Assembly: GCA_900314665.1 (NCBI GenBank)
Contig: OMWF01000216.1
Span: 1 to 34,295, forward strand
DNA: 34,295 bases
Direction of reading: 5' to 3'
Source of the DNA: an uncultured Actinomycetes bacterium
GTDB lineage: Bacteria > Actinomycetota > Coriobacteriia > Coriobacteriales > RUG033
Shown: positions 16,219-24,362 of the stretch, one piece after another
Position numbering within the stretch: the first letter of the stretch is position 1
How the letters are laid out: every line of letters starts with the position of its first letter
Position numbers and translations under genes: made by a program
The notes under the pieces: generated by a model
What the model was told of the DNA's origin: nothing
Databases searched by the model: none
Seen by the model: the letters and a program-made list of their open reading frames with translations, nothing else

Positions 16219-16360
16219 TGTCAACGGGGACGATTCTGTTTGACAACTTTTCGGAGCGGCGCCAGGTGGGGTGCCATCGATGTTGTTATGGAGAACCATC
16301 CCTGTTGACATCCCATTGACACCACCGATGTTGCCATAGAGAACCGTCCCCGTTGACACG
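16219..16360. repeat. Repeat family 2: two direct copies at 48-bp offset plus one inverted copy
   Basis: A motif CGATGTTG..AT-G-GAGAACC-TCCC-GTTGACA occurs at 16278-16310 and 16326-16358 (offset 48), about 28 of 33 bases matching. A reverse-complement core TGTCAACGGGGACG lies at 16219-16232, followed by TTTGACAAC. Inverted copies flanking a direct pair resemble the REP/REPIN arrays mobilised by IS200-like RAYT transposases, but no such gene is in the window. Confidence 0.7.
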
Positions 16361-16421
16361 TTGACAGCTGTGCGCGGCGCAAGCGCCAACAAGCATTGAT
16401 CGACAGCACGGGAGGCCCCTC

Positions 16422-17903
16422 GTGAAAATAGTCTTTATCACGCCAGCCTCGGGCCTGCGGCGTCTGCCCCCGTATCGTTGGGGCGGAAAGGTCTATGGAC
16501 AGCCCAACTCAGTCACCGGCCCGCTCATCCTGGGAGGTGTCTGCAAGCGGGCCGGGCACGAGGTGGAGGTCTACGAGGAGCTCAACGGCAGCTCACACCT
16601 CAAGCGCCTGCTCAAGGACCCTTCCATCGACCTCTACTGTCTCTCGCTCATGACCTCCAACGCGCCGCGCGGCTACCAGATTGCAGACCTGGCGCACCAG
16701 CAGACCAACGCCCGGGTCATCATCGGCGGCATCCACGCCACCGCCATGCCGGAAGAAGCGCTCTCCCATGCCGGCCAGGTTATCACCGGCGAGGGGGAGA
16801 AGGTCTTTCTGGACGTGGTCGAGGGCCGCCTCACCAACCCCATCGTGGCCGGCATCCCCTGCTGCGACCTCGACGAGGTCCCCTACCCCGACTACAGCAT
16901 CCTTAAGACGCCCTGCATGGCGGCCAACGTCATCTCCACCCGCGGCTGCACCCATCACTGCACGTTCTGCTCGTCATCGCGGATGCTCGCCCCCTACCGC
17001 GAGCGAAGCATCGACAATGTGATCGAGGAGATCCGCTCCTATAAGCAGATGGGGTTCAAGTATCTCAACTTTGAGGACGACAACTTCACGGCCAACAAGG
17101 AGCGTGCCAAGGAGATCTGCCGGCGCATGATCGCCGAGAACCTCACCTTCAAGGAGACCTTCTTCTTTGGTCGCACCGACCTGGTGCGAGACCCCGAGCT
17201 GCTGCAGCTCCTGCACGACGCCCATCTGACCCGGGTGCTCATCGGCATCGAATCGCTCAACCAGAAGGCCCTCGACTCCGTCAACAAGGGCCAGAACCTG
17301 CAGGACATCAAGGATGCCGCCCAGGCCTGCGCCGCCCACGGCATCCGCGTCATCGCCAGCATCGTACTGGGGCTCGACCAAGACTCCCGGGAGGACATGC
17401 GCCGAGCGGTCGACTTTGCCAAATCCGTCAACGCCTACCAGCTGCAGCCCGCCATCCTCACGCCCTTTCCTGGCACGCCGCTCTTCGATGAGTACGAGGC
17501 GGCAGGGCGTATCATCACCTACGACTGGTCCGGCTACGACATGATGAACGTCAATTTCATGCCCGCCAACATGACCCCGTGGGAGCTGCAGGAGGAGTTC
17601 TATCACGCCGACCGGCACTTCTATGATTTCTCGTCAATCAAAGCCATCCGCAAGGCCTTTGGATTCCAGTACGCCGTCCGCCGCTTTGGCCTGGCCATCC
17701 TTGCCCGGCTCGGGCCCTGGGGCGCGCACGTAGCCTCCAAGGTGGCCAAGACCTCGGGTTACGCCCGCATCCGCACATTTGACCCGGATGCGCCGCGGCA
17801 ACCTCTGGCCTGGCCGGTGCACCGCTTTGTGAGCGATGGGAGCCCGTGTCCCCACCAGGCAGACATGCACCGCCACCCAGCTCCGAACAACCAGCAGGGA
17901 TGA
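16422..17903 (+). CDS. Radical SAM protein with N-terminal cobalamin-binding-like domain (BchE/HpnJ-like layout)
   Basis: A 493-residue protein. Residues 1-140 have the layout of the B12-binding-like domain of BchE- and HpnJ-type enzymes: MKIVFITPASG, then VIIGGIHATAMPEEAL, with no DxHxxG cobalamin motif, so B12 binding is uncertain. The radical SAM core follows with the 4Fe-4S motif CTHHCTFC (Cys176, 180, 183), then FEDDNFT and the LIGIESLNQKALDSVNKGQ segment. The C-terminal 90 residues are basic. The GTG at 16422 has GGGAGG 9 bases upstream. The substrate is unknown. The gene is a singleton: repeats lie on both sides. Confidence 0.85.
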   Translation: MKIVFITPASGLRRLPPYRWGGKVYGQPNSVTGPLILGGVCKRAGHEVEVYEELNGSSHLKRLLKDPSIDLYCLSLMTSNAPRGYQIADLAHQQTNARVIIGGIHATAMPEEALSHAGQVITGEGEKVFLDVVEGRLTNPIVAGIPCCDLDEVPYPDYSILKTPCMAANVISTRGCTHHCTFCSSSRMLAPYRERSIDNVIEEIRSYKQMGFKYLNFEDDNFTANKERAKEICRRMIAENLTFKETFFFGRTDLVRDPELLQLLHDAHLTRVLIGIESLNQKALDSVNKGQNLQDIKDAAQACAAHGIRVIASIVLGLDQDSREDMRRAVDFAKSVNAYQLQPAILTPFPGTPLFDEYEAAGRIITYDWSGYDMMNVNFMPANMTPWELQEEFYHADRHFYDFSSIKAIRKAFGFQYAVRRFGLAILARLGPWGAHVASKVAKTSGYARIRTFDPDAPRQPLAWPVHRFVSDGSPCPHQADMHRHPAPNNQQG

Positions 17904-18248
17904 GGCGCGACGGCCCGCCGCGATATGCGCGGTCCGGGGTGAGGCTCCGCCCTCGCCCAGGCTCGAATCCCGCTCAGACCCTTCTCGTCACCCTGCCCGG
18001 CATGCCAGCGCCCCTTCCGCTCCAACTTTTGACGGCTTTGGCCAAAGCTAGTCGCTCGGAAGATACTATGGGCAGATACTCCGCAGGTAAACGCGGCGCC
18101 ATCGGGCGCAGTTCCGCACCAGGAGCCTCTGAGCTGGCCAAAGCCGTCAAAAGTTGGAGCAAAGCCCCGGCAGAACATCGTTATCCGGTCAAAACCGTCA
18201 AAAGTTGGAGCTGCGAGCGATGACGCGAAGGGCTCTCCGCATAAAGGG
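17904..18248. other. Gene-free spacer with repeat family 3
   Basis: No gene is visible between the convergent radical SAM and activase genes before the activase terminator. Frames through it consist only of translated repeats. It holds the three repeat copies at 18019-18211. Confidence 0.6.
18019..18211. repeat. Repeat family 3: one inverted and two direct copies
   Basis: The motif GGCCAAAGCCGTCAAAAG followed by TTGGAGC occurs at 18136-18160; a variant with CAAAACCGTCAAAAG is at 18190-18211. The conserved CCGTCAAAAGTTGGAGC cores are offset by exactly 51 bases (18144 and 18195). A perfect reverse complement of the first lies at 18019-18043. The inverted copies are 92 bases apart and could form a long stem. 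There are no coding features. Confidence 0.75.
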
Positions 18249-18284
18249 GCAGCCCCGCCGCCCGGTTGGGGGCGGCGGGGCTGC
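18249..18284 (-). terminator. Terminator of the activase operon
   Basis: Perfect 15-bp arms (18249-18263 and 18270-18284, GCAGCCCCGCCGCCC) with a 6-base loop lie 31 bases past the activase stop. On the minus strand the stem is followed by CCCCTTTATG, so the T-run is short. Confidence 0.8.
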
Positions 18285-18315
18285 GTCACTGCTCGCAGAT
18301 GGCATCGAGAGGCCC

Positions 18316-21300
18316 TTACCGCCTCACCTCGAGGGGCTTCTCGGCCTGCTTCTGCTCTTCGGCGGCGTCCAGGGCCGCATCCATCCTGGCCACCAGCTCG
18401 TCGACCTTCTCGGCGGCGGCGCAGGAGTGGTTGGGAGCCTGCTCGTCTTTGAAGGTGTCGAGCAGGTCGTCGGCCACCGAGCGGCCTAGAGCGGCGTTGC
18501 GCTTGGCGCGCTCGGCCATCATCCGCTCGTGCTCGGCGCGCTTGGCGGCGTCGCGCAAGGCCACGCTCTCCGGGTGCTCCTTCTCAAAGTTGGTGAAGGC
18601 CACCGCAATCATGAGCTTGATGCGGTTGAGCTGGTTAACCTCGGAGGCGCCGGGGTCGTAGTCGACGGCCACGATGTTTGAGTTGGGATGCTGACGGCGC
18701 AGCTCCTTGATTGTGGCCTTGCCGCACACGTGGTTGGGCAGGCAGCCGAAGGGCTGGGTGCACACGATGTTAGGGGCGCCGGACTCGATGAGGTCCTTCA
18801 TCTCCGCAGTCAAAAGCCAGCCCTCGCCCATGTCGGTGCAGGGGTCGATGACCTGGGCGGCCTTCTTGACCATCTGGTCGATGGGCACCGGCGGCTCAAA
18901 GCGCTTGGACTTGCGCATGGCCTTGACCATGGGGCGGCGCAAGAAGTTGACGGCCTGGATGAGCCCCCAGTTCTTGATGGCCTTCTTGACGGGTCTGCCG
19001 ATGCGCACCTGCTGAAGCTTGTTCTCAAAGGTGTACATGAAGAAGTCCACAAAGCCCGGGACCACAGCCTCGCAGCCCTCCTCCTCAATGGTCTTGACGA
19101 TCTGGTTGTTGGCGGTGGGATGGTACTTGACCAGGATCTCGCCCACCACGCCCACGCGCGGCTTCATGCGGTCGTTGGTGAGCGGCAGCACGTCAAACTC
19201 GCGGATGATCTGCGGCACGATCTTGGCGTAGGTCCGGTAGTTCATCTTTCCGCCTTCGAGAAGGACGCGGCAGCGGTCCATCCACTTGCGGTAGAGCGCA
19301 AAGGCGCTGCCCTTCTCGGTCTCATAGGGACGAGTGCGCAACAGGCAGGTCATGAGGGCGTCGCCCAGCAGCGCGCCCCAGGTCATAGCCATCAGCATGT
19401 CGAGGTTCATCTCAAACCCGGGGTTGACCTCGCCGGTGTTGGCCATGGCAAAGGAGACCACAGGGATCTCGGGGTGGCCGTCGTCCTTGAGGGCCTTGCG
19501 GATGAGCGCGATGTAGTTGGTGGCGCGGCACCCGCCGCCGGTCTGCGAGATGACCACCGCGGTGCGGGTCAGGTCGTACTTGCCGGAGTCGATTGCCTCC
19601 ATGACCTGGCCGGTGGTGAGCACGCTGGGGTAGCAGACGTCGTTGTTGACGTACTTGAGGCCCGCCTCGACCGCCCCGTGGTCCACGCTGGGCAGCAGCT
19701 CGACGTTGTAGCCCAGGCTGCGCACGCCGGCGATGATGAGCTCGAAGTGGATGGGCGAGAGCTGGGGGCAGAGGATGGTCCATCCCTGGTCGCGCATCTC
19801 CTTGGTGAACTGCACGCGAGGGAAGGCGGCAGACTTGCTGGGCCGCTCGTTGACCTCGGGGTGCGGGTCGGCGGCCTCCTGGTCCTTCAGGGCGGCAATC
19901 AGGCTGCGCACCCTGATGCGGGCCGCACCCAGGTTGCTTACCTCGTCAATCTTGAGCACCGTGTAGATTTTGCCGGAGTTCTCCAGAATCTCCTGCACCT
20001 CGTCGGTGGTCACCGCGTCCAAGCCGCAGCCAAAGCTCTGGAGCTGGATGAGGTCCAGGTCCTTGCGGGTCGTGCAGAGACGGGCGGCGGCATACAGGCG
20101 GGAGTGGAACATCCACTGATCCACCACGCGAATGGGCTTCTCGGGCTTCATCAGGTGCGAGACCGAGTCCTCGGTAAAGACGGCCAGGCCAAAGCTCGTG
20201 AGCAGCTCGGGAATGGCGTGGTTGATCTCGGGGTCGTTGTGATAGGGGCGGCCGGCCAGCACGATGCCGTGGCGGTGGTTGTCCTCAAGCCACTTGAGGG
20301 TCTCCTCGCCCTTCTTGCGCATGGCCTCCTTGAAGTCCAGGTCGGCCTGCCAGGCGGCATCGACCGCGGCCTTGACCTCGGCCTTGGAGGGCGGGTTGCC
20401 GTGATTGGCGCTCTTGGGACGATCCTTTACCAGGTACTGGTAGAGGCGCTTGGGCAGCAGGTCCTTGTGGTCGTAGGGAACAAACGGGCAGAGGAACTCG
20501 TTCTGGGGGTCGCGCAGCTCCTCGATGTTGAGCTTCAGGGCCTCGGGGTAGCTCATCACGATGGGGCAGTTGTAGTGGTTGCCGGCGCCCGGGTCCTCCT
20601 GGCGCTCCCACTTGACGCAGGGCATCCAGATGAAGTCAACCTTTTTCTGGAGCAGGTTCATGATATGGCCGTGGCTCAGCTTGGCCGGATAGCACACACT
20701 CTCGCTGGGCATCGACTCGATGCCCGCCTCGTACGTCTTCTTGGAGGAGTTGTCCGAGAGCACCACCGCGTAGCCGAGCTTGGTGAAGAAGGTGTGCCAG
20801 AAGGGGTAGTTCTCGTACATGTTGAGCGCGCGGGGGATGCCCACCGTGCCGCGCGGGGCCTCGTCCGGGTCCAGGCAGGGGCGGTTGAAGAGCAGGTCGT
20901 TCTTGAACTTGAAGAGGTTGGGGGCGTCGCTTGCCTTGCGCCCCACCCCGGCGCCGCGCTCGCAGCGGTTGCCGGTCACGAAGCGGCGGTGCTTGCCGGT
21001 GTCCGGGTCCACGCCAAAGTCGCTGACGGTGATCAGGCAGTGGTTCTCGCACAGCCCGCAGCGCACGGTCTTGTTGACCGGGGCCAGGGCTTCGAGGCCG
21101 GCCTTGTCGAGCAGCGTGGAGCCCGCGCCGGTGTTGCGCTCGCGGGCCAGGAGCGCCGCCCCGTAGGCGCCCATGTTGCCGGCGATGCTGGGACGCACCA
21201 CGTCCTTGCCCACCAGCTGCTCAAAGGCGCGCAGCACGGCGTCGTTGAGGAAGGTGCCGCCCTGGACCACGATCTTGTCGCCCATCTCCCGCGGGTCGCG

Positions 21301-23031
21301 CATCTTGATGACCTTGAAGATGGCGTTCTTGATGACCGAGTAGGACAGGCCGGCTGAGATGTCGCCAACCGTGGCGCCCTCCTTCTGAGCCTGCTTGACC
21401 CGCGAGTTCATGAAGACGGTGCAGCGGCTGCCCAGGTCGACGGGACCCTCGGCGGCGAGCGCCTCGTGCGCAAACTCCTGGATGGAAAGCCCCAGGCTGG
21501 AGGCGAAGGCCTCGAGGAACGAGCCGCAGCCGCTCGAGCAGGCCTCGTTGAGCATGATGTGGTCGATGACACCGTTGCGCACGCGCAGAAACTTCATGTC
21601 CTGGCCGCCGATGTCCAGGATCGACTCGACGTCGGGCACAAAGGCCTGGGCGCCGCGCAGATGGGCGACGGTCTCGATCTCACCCGAGTCGCAGCGCAAG
21701 GCTTCGAGCAGCATGCCTTCGCCATAGCCGGTGACGGTGGCATGGCCGATGGTCACCAGGGGCGCGCCCGACTCGTCCACCGGCAGGTCGTCGTAGAGGT
21801 CGGAGAGCATGCGTTTGGCGGCGCCCAGGACGTCGCCCTTGTTGTTGGCGTAGCTTACCCGCAAGACCTCGCCATCGCGGCCGATAAGCGCGCTTTTGAT
21901 GGTGGTCGAGCCGGCATCGATGCCCAGGTAGGCTTCGCCGCGGTAGGAGGACAGCTCAGCCAGGGGCACGGCGTCCTTGTCATGGCGCTCCTTGAAGGCC
22001 TGGTAGTCGGTCTCGTCCTTGAAGAGCGGGTCGAGGCGCACCACCTCGCTGCCCTGGGTGTCGCCCAGCTCGGAGAGGCGGCGCAGCACCTCGGGCAGGG
22101 TCACCGCGGCCTCGCGGCGCCCGGCCAGAGCCGCCCCGCTGGCCACAAAGAGGTGGCCGTTCTCGGGGATGATGGCGGTCTCGTCAGTGAGCTTGAGGGT
22201 CTCGATGAAGCGCTCGCGCAGCTGAGGCAGGTACTTGAGAGGGCCGCCCAAGAAGGCCACGTGTCCCCGGATGGGACGGCCGCAGGCCAGGCCGGAGATG
22301 GTCTGCGTGACGACGCTTTGGAAGATGGAGGCGGCGATGTCCTCGCGACGGGCGCCCTCGTTGAGGAGCGGCTGGACGTCGGTCTTGGCAAAGACGCCGC
22401 AGCGGCTGGCGATGGGATAGATGGTCTGATACCCCTCGGCCAGGGTGTTGAGCCCGGTCGCGTCGGTGTCGAGCAGGGCCGCCATCTGGTCGATAAACGC
22501 CCCGGTGCCGCCCGCGCAGGTGCCGTTCATGCGCTGCTCGATGCCGTTGTCGAAGTAGATGATCTTGGCATCCTCGCCGCCCAGCTCGATGGCCACGTCG
22601 GTTTGGGGGATGAAGGTCTCGACGGCGGTCTTGTCGGCCACCACCTCCTGTACAAAGGGCAGGTCGAGCCACTGAGCCAGGAGCAGGCCCCCCGAGCCGG
22701 TGATGGCCACGGTCATGGGCTCGTCGCCCAGCACCTCGATGGCCTCGGTGACGAGGTCGGTGATGGTGGCCCGGATGTCGGTGTGATGGCGGCGGTAGAC
22801 CGAGTAGCGCACGTCCTTGTCATCATCCATGACCAGCAGCTTGACGGTGGTCGATCCCACGTCCACGCCCAGGTGCAGATGGGCGGCGGAGGGCTGGGCG
22901 TCGCTGGCGGCAGGCTGCTGGGTCAGCTCCCCGGGCTTGTAGCTGGTAACCTTGGCGTCCAGGTCGACCGCGTCGGTGTCGGCGAGGGCAGAGGCGTCGG
23001 TGCTCAACGGTGCAGAGGTCGTATCAGTCAT
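18316..23031 (-). CDS. Giant acyl-CoA dehydratase activase-related protein (two BadF/HgdC ATPase domains + DUF2229 + activase-like C-terminus)
   Basis: A single 1571-residue polypeptide. Two ASKHA ATPase domains lie in tandem: LGVDVGSTTVK near residue 54, with MNGTCAGGTGAF near 168, and LGIDAGSTTIK near 369, with LNEACSSGCGSF near 495. The Cys-containing GTCAGGTG and ACSSGCG loops match those that hold the 4Fe-4S cluster in HgdC activators. A DUF2229-type region follows (TVGIPRALNMYENYPFWHT, then PSESVCYPAKLSHGH), then an activase-associated domain with CPQLSPIHFEL and NNDVCYPSVLTTGQ, and a charged tail. HgdC-type proteins feed high-energy electrons to 2-hydroxyacyl-CoA dehydratases by ATP hydrolysis, but no dehydratase subunits adjoin. 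The ATG at 23031 is preferred to the GTG at 23040 because AAAGGGG lies about 10 bases upstream. It follows a tetR gene by 15 bases. Confidence 0.88.
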   Translation of the reverse strand: MTDTTSAPLSTDASALADTDAVDLDAKVTSYKPGELTQQPAASDAQPSAAHLHLGVDVGSTTVKLLVMDDDKDVRYSVYRRHHTDIRATITDLVTEAIEVLGDEPMTVAITGSGGLLLAQWLDLPFVQEVVADKTAVETFIPQTDVAIELGGEDAKIIYFDNGIEQRMNGTCAGGTGAFIDQMAALLDTDATGLNTLAEGYQTIYPIASRCGVFAKTDVQPLLNEGARREDIAASIFQSVVTQTISGLACGRPIRGHVAFLGGPLKYLPQLRERFIETLKLTDETAIIPENGHLFVASGAALAGRREAAVTLPEVLRRLSELGDTQGSEVVRLDPLFKDETDYQAFKERHDKDAVPLAELSSYRGEAYLGIDAGSTTIKSALIGRDGEVLRVSYANNKGDVLGAAKRMLSDLYDDLPVDESGAPLVTIGHATVTGYGEGMLLEALRCDSGEIETVAHLRGAQAFVPDVESILDIGGQDMKFLRVRNGVIDHIMLNEACSSGCGSFLEAFASSLGLSIQEFAHEALAAEGPVDLGSRCTVFMNSRVKQAQKEGATVGDISAGLSYSVIKNAIFKVIKMRDPREMGDKIVVQGGTFLNDAVLRAFEQLVGKDVVRPSIAGNMGAYGAALLARERNTGAGSTLLDKAGLEALAPVNKTVRCGLCENHCLITVSDFGVDPDTGKHRRFVTGNRCERGAGVGRKASDAPNLFKFKNDLLFNRPCLDPDEAPRGTVGIPRALNMYENYPFWHTFFTKLGYAVVLSDNSSKKTYEAGIESMPSESVCYPAKLSHGHIMNLLQKKVDFIWMPCVKWERQEDPGAGNHYNCPIVMSYPEALKLNIEELRDPQNEFLCPFVPYDHKDLLPKRLYQYLVKDRPKSANHGNPPSKAEVKAAVDAAWQADLDFKEAMRKKGEETLKWLEDNHRHGIVLAGRPYHNDPEINHAIPELLTSFGLAVFTEDSVSHLMKPEKPIRVVDQWMFHSRLYAAARLCTTRKDLDLIQLQSFGCGLDAVTTDEVQEILENSGKIYTVLKIDEVSNLGAARIRVRSLIAALKDQEAADPHPEVNERPSKSAAFPRVQFTKEMRDQGWTILCPQLSPIHFELIIAGVRSLGYNVELLPSVDHGAVEAGLKYVNNDVCYPSVLTTGQVMEAIDSGKYDLTRTAVVISQTGGGCRATNYIALIRKALKDDGHPEIPVVSFAMANTGEVNPGFEMNLDMLMAMTWGALLGDALMTCLLRTRPYETEKGSAFALYRKWMDRCRVLLEGGKMNYRTYAKIVPQIIREFDVLPLTNDRMKPRVGVVGEILVKYHPTANNQIVKTIEEEGCEAVVPGFVDFFMYTFENKLQQVRIGRPVKKAIKNWGLIQAVNFLRRPMVKAMRKSKRFEPPVPIDQMVKKAAQVIDPCTDMGEGWLLTAEMKDLIESGAPNIVCTQPFGCLPNHVCGKATIKELRRQHPNSNIVAVDYDPGASEVNQLNRIKLMIAVAFTNFEKEHPESVALRDAAKRAEHERMMAERAKRNAALGRSVADDLLDTFKDEQAPNHSCAAAEKVDELVARMDAALDAAEEQKQAEKPLEVRR

Positions 23032-23046
23032 GGGTGTCACGCCCCT

Positions 23047-23754
23047 TTAGCGGACAGTGGTGGATGCGGTCGGGTGCGACGCGGACGCAGCTTGGGAGGC
23101 GTCTGCGGGACGAGCCGGAGCGTCCGGCTCGGGGTGCTGCTCGGAGAGCGAGATCTTATCGCCCAGGCGCATGAACATGATGGAGAGCACCATGCGAGCC
23201 ATCTGCTCGGAGCTCTCCTGCATGCCCCGTTCTAGCCAGTGCTGGATGACGCCCAGATGCGCCGAGGCAAAGTAGGCGATGTAATACTCGGTGAGGGTGT
23301 TCATCTCGGTGCGGTACGCCTCTGTAAGTACCGATTGCACCAGGTAGCGGCTCACGGTGTCGCGCAGGCGCACCTGAAATCCGGCGTCTCCGTACGGGCC
23401 CAGCAGGGCCTTGATGAAGTCGCCGTTCTCGCGCAAGAAGTCGTAGAGCGAGACGGCAAAGGCCAGCGGCTTGTCTTCCATCACCGCCTCGAAGGCGTCG
23501 TCGAAGGTCACCGTCTGGATGCTCTGCTGCAGCTGCTCGACCTGGGCGAGAAACTCGCCCTCGCAACTGTGGAGCAGGTCGTTTTTGTCCGAGTAGTGGG
23601 CATAGAAGGTGCCACGGTTGAGGTCCGCTCGCTCGGTGAGCTCGGCCACGGTCACGTTGTCGATGCCGTGCTTCTCCTCGATGAGCTGCGCCAAGGCGCT
23701 GCGCAGCATCCGCTTGGTGCGCTGCACGCGCCGATCGTCGCTGGTAGATGACAT
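23047..23754 (-). CDS. TetR-family regulator, probable controller of the activase gene
   Basis: A 235-residue TetR-like protein. The N-terminal HTH reads VTVAELTERADLNRGTFYAHYSDKNDLL (in two blocks of the family pattern), and the C-terminal half has the layout of the DhaS/TetR_C-type domain (YYIAYFASAHLGVIQHWLE). The tail after residue 205 is low-complexity, rich in Ala/Ser/Pro. The start at 23754 has AAGGAG 10 bases upstream. It is cotranscribed with the giant activase (15-base gap), so it probably regulates that operon and itself, perhaps through the repeats at 23845-23874. Confidence 0.88.
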   Translation of the reverse strand: MSSTSDDRRVQRTKRMLRSALAQLIEEKHGIDNVTVAELTERADLNRGTFYAHYSDKNDLLHSCEGEFLAQVEQLQQSIQTVTFDDAFEAVMEDKPLAFAVSLYDFLRENGDFIKALLGPYGDAGFQVRLRDTVSRYLVQSVLTEAYRTEMNTLTEYYIAYFASAHLGVIQHWLERGMQESSEQMARMVLSIMFMRLGDKISLSEQHPEPDAPARPADASQAASASHPTASTTVR

Positions 23755-23844
23755 GCGATAAGGCTCCTTGCTGTGGCCGTGCGAGGTGCGGAGAACCGTC
23801 CTCGTCCAATTGTGCAGAGGTTAGGATAACCTCATGTCATGACG

Positions 23845-23874
23845 GTTTATCAACACCATGGTTGTTTATCAACA
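23845..23874 (-). promoter_or_regulatory. Candidate operator for the tetR-activase operon
   Basis: GTTTATCAACA occurs twice as a direct repeat (23845-23855 and 23864-23874, offset 19). The second copy is part of a short palindrome GTTG-TTTAT-CAAC (23861-23873). They lie about 90-120 bases upstream of the tetR start codon in an AT-rich patch. Confidence 0.5.
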
Positions 23875-24106
23875 AAGTGTTGGTTTTCTTAGGGTAGCGG
23901 TGGCAGCGGGACGTCCGGTCCGGTCCAAACGCACGTCCCAAGCCCGCACTCCCGGCCCAACCTGGCCTGCGCCTGTGGCAGACCGAGGTTCGCGCACCGG
24001 CAGCCAACACACTCCCGTGCCTCCGGCAACCTGGCCCCCGCCGGCGACCGGCCATGGATCCGCCCCACTGTGCAGGCGCCGGACCCCTCGCCCCGCTCCC
24101 TCTGTC

Positions 24107-24362
24107 GCAAATGTAACAAAACGCGAAGATTCTGAAGCTCGGAGGCTCAGCGCTGCTGCAAATGTAACAAAACGCGAAGATTTTCAGCTCCGGACACCGT
24201 GCGGAGGGGCCCGCGAGGGCCTCCGCCGATGCGAATCCTGGGCTTTTGCTGGAGGCGCCCCCGCGTGGCAGGGTCCCGGGCGGTGAAAACTTCGCGTTTT
24301 GTTACATTTGCAGCACGGGGACGGCACCACGGCCCCAAAACTTCGCGTTTTGTTACATTTGC
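24107..24362. repeat. Repeat family 4: two direct and two inverted copies, pairs at 51-bp offset
   Basis: GCAAATGTAACAAAACGCGA then AGATT (25 bases) is present identically at 24107-24131 and 24158-24182. The reverse complement, differing at one base, is at 24287-24311 and 24338-24362. Both pairs have an offset of exactly 51 bases, and the pairs face each other across 104 bases, so the whole 256-bp block is a dyad of dyads. There is no coding sequence and no transposase. Confidence 0.85.

Larger units (their letters stand above)
15875..16421. other. 547-bp AT-rich divergent spacer
   Basis: No gene is visible between tetR (minus) and the radical SAM gene (plus). The half near tetR is markedly AT-rich and holds the probable tetR control region; the half near the radical SAM gene holds repeat family 2. 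Its composition differs strongly from the flanking genes. Confidence 0.6.

Noticed and set aside
16186-16409. A 60-70 residue minus-strand protein upstream of the radical SAM gene
   Set aside because: It is the translated family 2 repeat; similar repeat-derived peptides are common annotation artefacts.
18688-21357. An 889-codon open frame on the plus strand inside the activase gene
   Set aside because: It is exactly antisense to the well-supported activase reading frame, has low-complexity Val/Leu/Gly/Ala composition typical of GC-rich antisense frames, and shows no domain.
21466-23235. A 589-codon plus-strand frame antisense to the activase and tetR genes
   Set aside because: It spans the boundary of two real minus-strand genes, has biased composition and no ribosome binding site.
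24107-24362. CRISPR array
   Set aside because: Four copies in two orientations with only two equal spacers do not form an array, and no cas gene is present.
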